64,000 nt of DNA, taken from Phycisphaerae bacterium (GTDB taxonomy: Bacteria > Planctomycetota > Phycisphaerae > UBA1845 > UTPLA1). Each line of letters opens with the position of its first letter. The first letter of the stretch is position 1. The DNA lies in contig JAHBXN010000001.1 of assembly GCA_019636475.1 (NCBI GenBank), positions 620,001 through 684,000 on the forward strand. Reading direction: 5' to 3'. Below, piece by piece: positions 54,480-63,167 of this stretch. The position numbers and the translations under genes were made by a program. A model generated the notes under the pieces. It had not been told where the DNA came from. It worked only from the letters and a program-made list of their open reading frames with translations, and did not search any database.

Positions 54480-55559
54480 CTATGTAAACCGCCCATCATG
54501 CTCACGCTCAAGCCTTGCAACGAGTTCGCGGATATCCTGAATCCGATCTCGACGACAGACCAGAGTCGCATTGTGGCTGTGAACGACGATCAGATCGCTG
54601 ACACCGATGGCTGCGATCAAATGTTCGCCTTCGGCCACGACGATCGTGTTGCGGCTATCCATCAGCTCGGTGTTCGCTGCCGCGCGAACGTTGTGTGCCT
54701 CGTCCGAACTGAAAACATGCTCCAGCGCGGTCCAGTTTCCAACGTCGTGCCATTCGAACCGGCCTTCGACAACCAGCACGTTCTTTGCGTGTTCCATCAC
54801 AGCGAAGTCAATGCTGATCCGCGTCAGCGTCGGATACACTTCGGCTGCGGCACGGGGACCGTCATACTCGTACCAGGACCTGCCGAGCGTGCGAACCGCC
54901 GAATGCGTCTCGGGCAGTCGCCGAGCGAATTCGGCAAGAATCGTCTCAGTGCGCCAGACAAACATGCCGCTGTTCCAGTAGTGCCGGCCCGACCTGGCAT
55001 AGCTCCGTGCAGTCTCCAGATCGGGCTTTTCGCGAAATTGCTTGACTCGATAGATCCGCTCGGCCACGGGCTGTCCCCGCTCAATGTATCCGAAGCCGGT
55101 ATGCGGCTCCGTCGGCCGCAGTCCGATCGTCAAGAGCGCGTCGGGATGCGCAGCGACGGCATCAAAAGCCGTGCGCACGTCCTCCGCAAAGACGTTCGCG
55201 GGCCGGATGAAATGATCGGCGGTGAAGACCCCCATGACCGTATCGGAATCCCGCTCGTGGAGGATGGATGCTGTCAGGGCGATGGCATTCGCCGTGTCCC
55301 GGCCGATCGGCTCGCCGATCAGGTTTTCCGGCGGAAGAGCAGACACCTCGTCGGCGATGGCCGGCAGATGCGATGACAGCGCCACGATGTAGATATCGTC
55401 CGCGGGCAGAAACGTGCTAAGCCGATCATAGGCGCTTCGGAGCAGGCTCTGTCCGCCGACGATATGCAGTAGCTGTTTGGGCCGGGCGATCCTGCTGAGC
55501 GGCCACAAGCGGGTGCCCGACCCGCCCGCCATGATGACTGCGACGGTTCGCATGCGCAT
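54480..55559 (-). CDS. manC: Mannose-1-phosphate guanylyltransferase
   Basis: A 359-residue nucleotidyltransferase making GDP-mannose from mannose-1-phosphate and GTP, the donor for mannose- or fucose-containing polysaccharide. Seen: pyrophosphorylase motif GGSGTRLWPLSR, lysine motif FREKPD, and the family stretch FEWHDVGNW. It is the single-function form; the C-terminal cupin isomerase of bifunctional enzymes is absent. Two in-frame ATGs (55559 and 55553) are possible. It fits the other surface-polysaccharide genes in the window. Confidence 0.93.
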   Translation of the reverse strand: MRMRTVAVIMAGGSGTRLWPLSRIARPKQLLHIVGGQSLLRSAYDRLSTFLPADDIYIVALSSHLPAIADEVSALPPENLIGEPIGRDTANAIALTASILHERDSDTVMGVFTADHFIRPANVFAEDVRTAFDAVAAHPDALLTIGLRPTEPHTGFGYIERGQPVAERIYRVKQFREKPDLETARSYARSGRHYWNSGMFVWRTETILAEFARRLPETHSAVRTLGRSWYEYDGPRAAAEVYPTLTRISIDFAVMEHAKNVLVVEGRFEWHDVGNWTALEHVFSSDEAHNVRAAANTELMDSRNTIVVAEGEHLIAAIGVSDLIVVHSHNATLVCRRDRIQDIRELVARLEREHDGRFT

Positions 55560-55616
55560 CAGCCTAATGCAGGAGCCAATCCACGGCCAGTGACAGCGAA
55601 ATCTGTTCGGCGCATG

Positions 55617-57788
55617 TCAATCATCGATTACATACAGAGAGACATGATCCAGGGCAAACGATCGCTCGCCATATTCGCGAAAACTGATGCGGATGTACTT
55701 CGACCGCAGACGCGACTCCACTGCCACGACCCGACCCTCGCCATAGTCATCATGACGTACCCGGCAGCCCGGATAATACGATGTGGAATCAAACGACACC
55801 GCATCCCGATAGTATCGCCCGAGATGTGAGCGACTGCGGTCCCGCTCCACTTCGAATCGCTCGAAGGCGAGCTCGTCTGCGGGCAATTCATCGAGAAATC
55901 TGGATTCCAGCACGCGCTCGCTGATGCCACGGATCGTCCGATACCGAACGTGTGAGAGCGTCAGCCGCCGCATCGCCCGCGTGATCCCGACGAACGCCAG
56001 CCGGCGTTCCTCCTCGAGTTCCATCGCGTCACCGCCGCTACGGATCGCCCGACTGTGAGGGATCAGTCCCTCCTCCACGCCGACAATGTAGACAACCGGG
56101 AATTCAAGACCCTTCGCCGCATGAAGCGTCATGAACGTGACCGACCCGCCGTTCAGCTCCATTCCGTCCGTGTCGCTCACGAGACTGATCTGATGCAACC
56201 ATTCATCCAGTGTTCCGCCCGGATTCTCCAGATCGAACTGCCGTGCGGCCGACACCAGCTCCTCGACGTTCTCAAGCTGCTCGTTGTCCGGATCGCTTCC
56301 TTCGCGAAGCGAGGCCTCAATTCCCGTTCGCTTAAGCAATTCCTCCATGATCGGCTGTACCGGTGATCGGGGCAATTGGCGGAGTGTCACCAGCAATTCT
56401 CCGAATGCGGCAAGCTTTTTCTTCGCGGCCTTGAATGCTTCATCCTGACCGGCTCGCAGGACCGCCTCGTAGAAGGTGAAGCCCCCGCGGCCCGCAAGGC
56501 TGTGCAAACGGTCTATGGTCACTTTTCCGATGCCGCGTGATGGTGTATTGATCGCCCTCAGGAGCGCCGTCTCGTCCGCTGGATTAACGATCACCCGAAG
56601 GTATGAGAGTACGTCCTTGATTTCCTTGCGTGCGTAGAATTCGACGCCGCGCGCGATCTGATATGCCACATGTGCCCGGCGAAACGCGTCTTCCAGCGTG
56701 CGTGAAAGGGCATTGACCCGGTAGAAAATTGCCACGTCGCCCGGCCGGCCGCCTTGCGCACACCAGGCTTGCACGTCCTCGACAATGCGCTGTGCCTCGT
56801 GTCTCTCATCCTCGCAGGCCCAAACCCGGACGGGCTGACCGGCATCGCCTTCCGTCCACAGTTCCTTCTTCTTGCGATGCTCGTTATTTGAAATCAGTTT
56901 CGAAGCGGCCGACAGGATCAATCCGGTGCTTCGAAAATTCTGCTCAAGCCGGACGACCGCCGCATCCGGATAATCCGCTTCGAAATCCAGGATGTTCTGC
57001 ATGTCCGCTCCACGCCATCCATAAATGGACTGATCGGGATCACCCGTCGCACAAATATTGCGATGGCCCTCGGCCAGCCGCGAAGCAATGACGTACTGCG
57101 CATGATTCGTGTCCTGATACTCATCGATGAGCAGATATCGAAAACGAATCGATAGCTCGGCGCGAACCTCCGCGTTGTCATTCAACAGCCGGGCGACGAG
57201 CATGAGCAGATCATCGAAATCAACCGCGTTCTGCTTCGTCAGGATTCGCTGGTACGCTTCGTAGATTCGGGCATAGGTCTTCTGCTCGAAACTGTACGCC
57301 TGCACAGCGTACTCCGCGGGAGTCAGCAGTCGGGTCTTGATTTCACTGATCGCCGGCAAGACTGCCGCGGGGCGCCAGTTGTCCGTGTGAAGCTCGCATT
57401 GCTTCACCGCATCGCCCACCGCCGAACGACTGTCCGCCGTGTCAAAGATCGTGAAGTTCGGTTGAATGCCGGCCATCTCGCCGTATTCGCGAAGCAGTCT
57501 CGCGCACAGCGAATGAAACGTGCAAACCCACATTCGGCCACCGACACCCAGCGATTCAATGCGTTCGCGCATCTCGCCGGCCGCTTTGTTTGTGAACGTG
57601 ATCGCAAGCACTTCGCCGGGATGCGCCTTTGTCCGCGCGATGTACGCCGCGCGGCGTGTGATCACCCGCGTCTTGCCCGAGCCGGCGCCAGCCAAAACCA
57701 GCAGCGGGCCGTCGGTATGGGCAACCGCCTCACGTTGTGGCGGCGTCAGGTTTTCCAGAAGTTCGCTTGCTGACATCTCGTGAATCAT
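55617..57788 (-). CDS. UvrD/PcrA-family ATP-dependent DNA helicase
   Basis: A 723-residue superfamily 1 helicase in DNA repair and replication restart. Seen: motif Q/I region (LTPPQREAVAH and AGAGSGKTRV), Ia ITFTNKAAGEMRER, II DEYQDTN, III GDPDQSIYGWRGAD, IV EQNFRST, V TLHAAKGLEF and VI FVGITRAMRRL. The C-terminal tail ends in a Tudor-like segment (GCRVRHDDYGEGRV) that in PcrA binds RNA polymerase. Which of UvrD or PcrA it corresponds to is not decided by these motifs. Start is uncertain among 57839, 57788 and 57776. Confidence 0.95.
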   Translation of the reverse strand: MIHEMSASELLENLTPPQREAVAHTDGPLLVLAGAGSGKTRVITRRAAYIARTKAHPGEVLAITFTNKAAGEMRERIESLGVGGRMWVCTFHSLCARLLREYGEMAGIQPNFTIFDTADSRSAVGDAVKQCELHTDNWRPAAVLPAISEIKTRLLTPAEYAVQAYSFEQKTYARIYEAYQRILTKQNAVDFDDLLMLVARLLNDNAEVRAELSIRFRYLLIDEYQDTNHAQYVIASRLAEGHRNICATGDPDQSIYGWRGADMQNILDFEADYPDAAVVRLEQNFRSTGLILSAASKLISNNEHRKKKELWTEGDAGQPVRVWACEDERHEAQRIVEDVQAWCAQGGRPGDVAIFYRVNALSRTLEDAFRRAHVAYQIARGVEFYARKEIKDVLSYLRVIVNPADETALLRAINTPSRGIGKVTIDRLHSLAGRGGFTFYEAVLRAGQDEAFKAAKKKLAAFGELLVTLRQLPRSPVQPIMEELLKRTGIEASLREGSDPDNEQLENVEELVSAARQFDLENPGGTLDEWLHQISLVSDTDGMELNGGSVTFMTLHAAKGLEFPVVYIVGVEEGLIPHSRAIRSGGDAMELEEERRLAFVGITRAMRRLTLSHVRYRTIRGISERVLESRFLDELPADELAFERFEVERDRSRSHLGRYYRDAVSFDSTSYYPGCRVRHDDYGEGRVVAVESRLRSKYIRISFREYGERSFALDHVSLYVIDD

Positions 57789-58005
57789 AGGATACCCGAC
57801 GATCCCAGCCGTCGCGACCGCTCTCGCCCTGTCCAACATAGCCCGCTCTCGACAAAACCTTCGGCTGCGGAATGAAGTGCCTGATACGAGCCGCTATACT
57901 GACGTAATCCGGCGGGCGACCGGTCACGTGATGAGCCTGCGTGGGAATCCGTCAACACCGACGGCCGCGCTCGGGCAATCGCCGCTTCCGGGACGAGGAT
58001 GCAAA

Positions 58006-59304
58006 ATGACACGCACGTCGCTCCAACACGAATTGCCGCGGAATCAGATCGGCGACCACCTCGACTTCGTCGTCCAAACCATGCGCGAGATGAGCAGTCA
58101 GACCGATCCCGAGGAGATGGTGCGCGCGTATGTACGCCGCGTTGAACAAATTCTGCCATCCGACAAGCGCATGTCGCTCAGCCGTCGCGGGCTTGAGTAT
58201 CCCGAGTTCCGAATCACCCGGTTCAGCGGCTGGTCGGAGATGATTAACCCGTGGAAACAGAAAGACCGGCTGCCGCGCTTGCAGGGCGGCCTTCTCGCCG
58301 ACCTCATTTACGGAAACACGCCGCGCATCCTCGATCAGGTCTCACTCAATCCGGATGATCCGGCGTATGAGTATTTTGCCGATGCCGGTTCGCTGCTCGC
58401 CATTCCGCTCTTCGACGGCGGCGAGGGAATCAACATGGTCGTGCTTTCTCGCTCAAAGGAATTCGGGTTCGAACACGATAGGCTCCCCGATTGGGTCTGG
58501 ATGAGCAACCTCTTCGGCCGGGCAACCCACACGCTCGTCATCGCCGAGGAACTGAAGACCGCCTACAAAGCGCTCGATCAGGAAATGGAGTCCGTCGGTC
58601 GCATCCAAAGAAACCTGCTGCCCGAGAAACTTCCCCGCATCCCGACGCTGGACCTGGCTGCCTACTATCAGACGTCGCAACGCGCGGGCGGTGATCATTA
58701 CGAGTGTATCGAGCTGCCCGACGGCCGATGGGGCCTGCTGATCGCCGATGTGAGCGGGCACGGCACCTCCGCAGCGGTGATCGCCGCCATCACGCATGGG
58801 CTGGCCACAGCGTATAACGGCCCCGCGTTTCCTCCGAGCAGACTGCTCACCCACCTGAACAGTCACCTGGTTCAACGGTATACAAACCGCATCGGCGCGT
58901 TCGTCACTCTGTTCTATGGAATTTACGATCCCGCAACCCATCTCATCACCTACTCCAGCGCCGGTCACAACCCGCCGCGGCTCAAACGCTGCCGCGATGG
59001 CGGCATCTCGTCGCTCGACAGGGCACAGGGCCTTCCCCTCGGCATCACAGAAGACGCCGACTATCACGACGCTGAGTATCAGCTCGTTCCGTCCGACCAA
59101 CTGATCCTCTACACCGACGGCATTACCGAGGCCATGAATGGAAAGAACGGAATGTTCGGAGTGGAGCGGCTTGACCAGGTCCTGGAGACATGCATGCGAA
59201 CGGCCGACGGACTGATCAATTCCGTGATCGAAGCCGTCAACGAATTCGCCGCAGGGCACCCTGCCGACGACGACCGCACAATGATCGTCGCGCGCGTCTC
59301 GTAA
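58006..59304 (+). CDS. SpoIIE/RsbU-type PP2C phosphatase with a GAF domain
   Basis: A 432-residue serine/threonine phosphatase in partner-switching regulation of a stress sigma factor or similar. A GAF domain occupies about residues 20-190, a coiled linker (ALDQEMESVGRIQRNLLPE) follows, and the PP2C domain is about 215-430. Metal sites are seen in AGGDHYECIEL, LLIADVSGHGTSAA and ILYTDGITEAMNG. In the first motif the usual GGDxYD is GGDHYE, with Glu for Asp. No anti-sigma kinase or STAS gene adjoins. ATG 58006 has GAGG seven bases upstream; the frame itself opens at 57877. Confidence 0.88.
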   Translation: MTRTSLQHELPRNQIGDHLDFVVQTMREMSSQTDPEEMVRAYVRRVEQILPSDKRMSLSRRGLEYPEFRITRFSGWSEMINPWKQKDRLPRLQGGLLADLIYGNTPRILDQVSLNPDDPAYEYFADAGSLLAIPLFDGGEGINMVVLSRSKEFGFEHDRLPDWVWMSNLFGRATHTLVIAEELKTAYKALDQEMESVGRIQRNLLPEKLPRIPTLDLAAYYQTSQRAGGDHYECIELPDGRWGLLIADVSGHGTSAAVIAAITHGLATAYNGPAFPPSRLLTHLNSHLVQRYTNRIGAFVTLFYGIYDPATHLITYSSAGHNPPRLKRCRDGGISSLDRAQGLPLGITEDADYHDAEYQLVPSDQLILYTDGITEAMNGKNGMFGVERLDQVLETCMRTADGLINSVIEAVNEFAAGHPADDDRTMIVARVS

Positions 59305-59357
59305 TGCGGGGATCCACGGCGCTGTCCGACGAGTGGCACCTTCATCCAAGAACGTGA

Positions 59358-60266
59358 CTAGGCCCTGGTCCCCAGGAGCAGCCAGATCACGGTCTTGGCA
59401 TTGAACACCGCGTGAATCAGGATAGTAAACGCGAGTGAGCCTGTCCTCGCATAGGCTGCCGCCAGCAGAATCCCGAAGAACACCAGCGGAACCACGGTCT
59501 GCGGCGATCCGACATGAATCATCCCGAAAAGCAGACCGCTCACGAGCGCCGCGGGCCATGTCGACTTGTAATACGCCTGCAATGATCGAAAGATGAGGCC
59601 GCGAAAGAGCAGTTCCTCAACGATCGGCGCGAATACAATCGCGCCCAATGCCGTCATTACGACGACATTCGTCGCGGTCCGCTCGTCCTGCAGCGTCAGG
59701 ATGGCACTGTGCTCCCGAATCTCTCCGCCCCAACCACGCCATTCAAGGATCGTCGTCGAGATCATCAGCAGTCCCGCACAAATCGGCCAGAATGCCAGAT
59801 ACACCAGCACGGCCCAGAGGCAATAGCGCGGCAACCCTGAGAGATTCAGTCCCCAATCCGCCCAGCCGGCACGCCCCAACCGGAAATAGACAATCGAAAC
59901 GAACAAGCCGATCAGAATCGATTTGGCGATGAGATCCGCGAACGCTCGCACCGCCAGTTCGGAAGAGTCCGGCGCCGTTCCATCGCCACCGTCAGGCCCG
60001 GTCGGCGCAGGCGATGTCGCCGCAGGCGCAATCGACTCACCGCGTGGTAAGATCGAAGATGCCGCCCGCAGCACGAATGATCCCGTCAACAGGAATAGGC
60101 AGACAGCCAGAATGACGTCCGGCGCTGTCAGTCCGATCGGCTTCAGCAGCGGCAATGCAAACGCCCGTCGCCAACCACCCATCGCGATGAATCGCACCGC
60201 ACCGGCTATCAGCAGAAAACTGCCGAGGATGAGAAGGACGATTTCGCTGATCTGATCGGCTCGCAT
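59358..60266 (-). CDS. CPBP-family intramembrane metalloprotease
   Basis: A 302-residue protein with about seven hydrophobic segments. The protease motifs are EELLFRGLIFRS (motif 1), FGMIHVG (motif 2) and the final HAVFNAK (motif 4), so the catalytic glutamates and histidines are present. Family members process prenylated or peptide substrates, or give resistance to peptide toxins. The start ATG 60266 lies in an open region shared with the divergent trpC. A second CPBP domain occurs in the ABC permease fusion at 7.8-10 kb. Confidence 0.9.
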   Translation of the reverse strand: MRADQISEIVLLILGSFLLIAGAVRFIAMGGWRRAFALPLLKPIGLTAPDVILAVCLFLLTGSFVLRAASSILPRGESIAPAATSPAPTGPDGGDGTAPDSSELAVRAFADLIAKSILIGLFVSIVYFRLGRAGWADWGLNLSGLPRYCLWAVLVYLAFWPICAGLLMISTTILEWRGWGGEIREHSAILTLQDERTATNVVVMTALGAIVFAPIVEELLFRGLIFRSLQAYYKSTWPAALVSGLLFGMIHVGSPQTVVPLVFFGILLAAAYARTGSLAFTILIHAVFNAKTVIWLLLGTRA

Positions 60267-60420
60267 GCGTCCAGCTCAACTTTCCGGATCGACCGACAGT
60301 TCCCCGGGGCGGCGCGAACACCAACGATCCCTGAATGATTGCAATCGTGGGCGCGCCGACAGACAATTCGCCGTGCGCGACTCATTCGTTCTACCTTCCA
60401 CTCACATCAGGGCAACGAAC

Positions 60421-61233
60421 ATGGCCGCAACGATATTGGATACGATCATCGAAAACAAACGGCGAGAATTGGCCGGGACCATGTCCGCGCGACCCCTCGA
60501 CCAGGTCCGTCGCGATGCCCTGACCGCTGCGCCTTCAAGAGACTTTCATCGGGCGGTATTCGGGCCGGCAGCCGCCGATGACATTCGATTGATCGCCGAG
60601 ATTAAGAAGGCATCACCTTCCGCAGGCATGATTCGCGAGGATTTCGACCCTGTCGCGATCGGTCGGGCCTACGAAACCGCCGGCGCGTCGGCCCTGAGCA
60701 TTCTGACGGACCGCGCCTATTTCCGCGGTGACGTCGCTTTCATTGAAGCCGTCAAAAGGAGCGTCTCCATCCCCGTCCTGCAAAAAGATTTCATCGTCGA
60801 TCCGTATCAGATTTTTGAGAGCCGGGCGGCCGGCGCAGACGCGGTGTTGCTGATCGCATCGGTGCTCTCTCCACCCGAGATCGACGCGCTCTCTGCGATA
60901 TCCCATCAGCTCGGGATGTCGACACTGATCGAGGTGCACAACGAAGCCGAGCTGCGCGCCGTGCTTCCCTTCATTGGTGCGGCACGAAGAAACCTGCTCG
61001 GCATCAACAACCGCGATCTGAAGATTCAGAAGACGGATCTGGACACCACCCGCCGCCTAGCTGCCCTGGTCCCACCGGGTACGCCCTTCGTCGCAGAGAG
61101 TGGCATTGCCTCGCGGGAAGACGTCCTGACCGTGCAACAACACGGCGCGGCAGCCATGCTCGTCGGTGAGGTCCTGATGCGGGCTCGCGATATCGCTCAT
61201 GAGACCCGCGTATTGCTCGGACGCCCGGCGTAG
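60421..61233 (+). CDS. trpC: Indole-3-glycerol phosphate synthase
   Basis: A 270-residue TIM-barrel enzyme of tryptophan synthesis that converts CdRP to indole-3-glycerol phosphate. Seen: the phosphate and catalytic region IAEIKKASPSAGMIREDF, SILTDRAYFRGD, catalytic lysine in VLQKDFIVDPYQI, LLGINNRDLKIQKTDL, and the final FVAESGI with VGEVLMR. Length is normal. An open frame begins at 60265 but ATG 60421 matches the family N-terminus. No other trp gene is seen beside it, so the pathway is dispersed here. Confidence 0.95.
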   Translation: MAATILDTIIENKRRELAGTMSARPLDQVRRDALTAAPSRDFHRAVFGPAAADDIRLIAEIKKASPSAGMIREDFDPVAIGRAYETAGASALSILTDRAYFRGDVAFIEAVKRSVSIPVLQKDFIVDPYQIFESRAAGADAVLLIASVLSPPEIDALSAISHQLGMSTLIEVHNEAELRAVLPFIGAARRNLLGINNRDLKIQKTDLDTTRRLAALVPPGTPFVAESGIASREDVLTVQQHGAAAMLVGEVLMRARDIAHETRVLLGRPA

Positions 61234-61365
61234 GCGGTGGCGGGGAGAGCCGGGCCTCTCGGATTTGCTCATGGTCCCACGCCGGGGAGCCGATAATCAC
61301 GCGCGGCGGATTCGCGTACGTGGTAATTCTTGCCGCCCGTTTTCGCCTTAGAATAAGAGAGACCG

Positions 61366-62055
61366 ATGCCAAGATCGATCATGACAGTCAGTGAGGTGGC
61401 CGCGAGCCTGCATGTCAGCGCGCGTGAAGTCGTCCGCATGGCGGACGCCGGCATACTCCCTGCCATGAAAGTGAAGGAAGTCTGGCACTTCCGCTCCGGA
61501 GAGATTCTGAATTGGATCGAAAAGCACCTCCACTCGCTACCCGAGCGACGCCGAAGGGACCGCGACCCATTCGCACCGGGTGACTTGCTTATTGCACCCA
61601 CACTGCGTGAGGAGGCCGTTGAAATCAAGCTGCCTGCAAAGACGAAGGCCTCCGTCCTTCGCGAACTCGCAAGACTCGCCGAATCGGCCGATCCGTGTAT
61701 CGATGCCGCATCGCTCACCGAAGCGCTTGTCGAACGGGAGGAACGCGGCTCGACCGCCCTGCAGGACGGGATCGCCGTGCCACACCCTGCAAAGACGGTC
61801 TATTCCGAAGGCCCCGTCCTGGCGGCCGCGAGAACGCCCGGAGGCATCGCGTTCGGCCAGCGCGACGGGGGCCTGACAGACCTGTTCTTTCTCGTATGCT
61901 GCCCCGAACCGAAGACCCACTTGCTCTATCTTGGCAGACTCTGTCGACTGCTGCTGGACCCCGAACTGCAGGACCAACTGCGCACGGCCGAGACGCGCTC
62001 CGATTTTGTCGATGCCATCTGTTGCGCGGAAACCCGTCTCTGCGGACAGGACTAG
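61366..62055 (+). CDS. HTH (excisionase/MerR-like)-PTS EIIA fusion protein
   Basis: A 229-residue protein with two domains. Residues 5-58 form a winged HTH of the excisionase type (MTVSEVAASLHVSAREVVR, then VWHFRSGEILNWI). Residues about 75-225 are an EIIA-2/PtsN-like domain with the phosphorylation histidine in DGIAVPHPAKT. This suggests a phosphotransfer-regulated DNA-binding protein, perhaps tied to nitrogen or carbon status. No EI, HPr or permease gene is visible, so the phosphate donor is elsewhere. ATG 61366 is used; ATG 61381 would drop five residues. Similar fusions occur in planctomycetes. Confidence 0.85.
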   Translation: MPRSIMTVSEVAASLHVSAREVVRMADAGILPAMKVKEVWHFRSGEILNWIEKHLHSLPERRRRDRDPFAPGDLLIAPTLREEAVEIKLPAKTKASVLRELARLAESADPCIDAASLTEALVEREERGSTALQDGIAVPHPAKTVYSEGPVLAAARTPGGIAFGQRDGGLTDLFFLVCCPEPKTHLLYLGRLCRLLLDPELQDQLRTAETRSDFVDAICCAETRLCGQD

Positions 62056-62146
62056 GCCGCTCGCCACATTGATTCTCAGGACGCCCATCCCCCGATCGCG
62101 AATCCGCATTCCAAAGTCGGCCCGCACTGATTGCTTACTCGAAAGA

Positions 62147-63163
62147 TCAGATCGAAACGGTCTGCATGGCAATCCGCTCCTGCCAATGCGAATCGTCCGC
62201 AGAGTGCGATGCATCGACGAAAGCGGCGCGAAACATCCGCCGCTTCAATGGGAGATGCGCCCGATAGAGCAGTTCACAGGTATTCGGCCAATCCTCCACG
62301 CTCGACAGCGGACGCTCGGCCCATGCTTCCATGAATTGACGGATGGCATCATGATCGCCGACATCGAGCTGAAGCCACTCGCGATATGTTGCAACAAGCG
62401 CGCGAACATCGCGACATCCATACAGCGATTCGAAGCATGCCGGATTCACCGCACCCAATCGGCCGGCCATTCGTCCGAGACAGGCTTCCCGATGACAGTA
62501 ATCGGCCCACGTCACGCGATGATCATGCACGTTGGCTGCCGCAGAGTGATAATACACGCCGCAGCCCGTCGATTGCTCAATTCGAAACGCAAGCTCGATG
62601 TCTTCGAATAGATATGGCCGCAATCGCTCCTCGAATCCACCAACCGCATCAATCATGTCCCGCGGCGCCGACGCATTGCATGTCCAGAACTGCCGGAACC
62701 CGTATGACCGCCCGCTCTCCAATCTGTCGTAGAAGAAGATCATGGACGTATCTCGCACAAGCCCGTCCATCACGTTTGCGTCCGGCCAGTCCATCCATCG
62801 CGTCTCGCCCAACACCATTCCCGGCCGGCCGATGATCTCGTGAGCCGCCAGATGTTCCTTTACCCAGTCGCAATGCGCATAGGTGTCGTCATTGGTGAAT
62901 ATCACGATGCGCCCCCTCGACTTGCGAAGGGCCGCGTTTCGGGCCGCCGCCGCGCCGATTCGCGGCAATTGCAGCACAAGCGTCTCAGCCGGCAGCTCTC
63001 GGGGCTGCTCGAACCGGCTCTCAACGCCTCCATCGATCGCAACGATGCACTCAAGTCGAACGCCCGGCGGCAGCTTCTGCCTGGTAAGCGACGACAGGCA
63101 GCGTGTCAGCTTCGTCGCGCGTCCGTGCGTCGGAACGATGACCGTCACGTCGAACAAATTCAT
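62147..63163 (-). CDS. Glycosyltransferase family 2 protein
   Basis: A 338-residue enzyme. The GT-A fold starts at VTVIVPTHGRATKLTRCL, followed by a metal-binding DxD-like IFTNDDTYAH (near residue 95) and a later ETRWMDW stretch. The C-terminal half has YLFEDIELAFRIE, a family-2 catalytic ED motif. Such enzymes extend surface polysaccharide or glycoprotein glycans; donor and acceptor are unknown. The frame opens at 63253, but ATG 63163 has AGGAG nine bases upstream and lies four bases from the stop of the upstream gene, so the pair is an operon. Confidence 0.9.
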   Translation of the reverse strand: MNLFDVTVIVPTHGRATKLTRCLSSLTRQKLPPGVRLECIVAIDGGVESRFEQPRELPAETLVLQLPRIGAAAARNAALRKSRGRIVIFTNDDTYAHCDWVKEHLAAHEIIGRPGMVLGETRWMDWPDANVMDGLVRDTSMIFFYDRLESGRSYGFRQFWTCNASAPRDMIDAVGGFEERLRPYLFEDIELAFRIEQSTGCGVYYHSAAANVHDHRVTWADYCHREACLGRMAGRLGAVNPACFESLYGCRDVRALVATYREWLQLDVGDHDAIRQFMEAWAERPLSSVEDWPNTCELLYRAHLPLKRRMFRAAFVDASHSADDSHWQERIAMQTVSI

Positions 63164-63167
63164 GACG

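Noticed and set aside
58453-59559. 368-codon open frame on - antisense to the phosphatase
   Set aside because: The plus-strand frame holds the PP2C motifs; this frame does not resemble any protein family I know.
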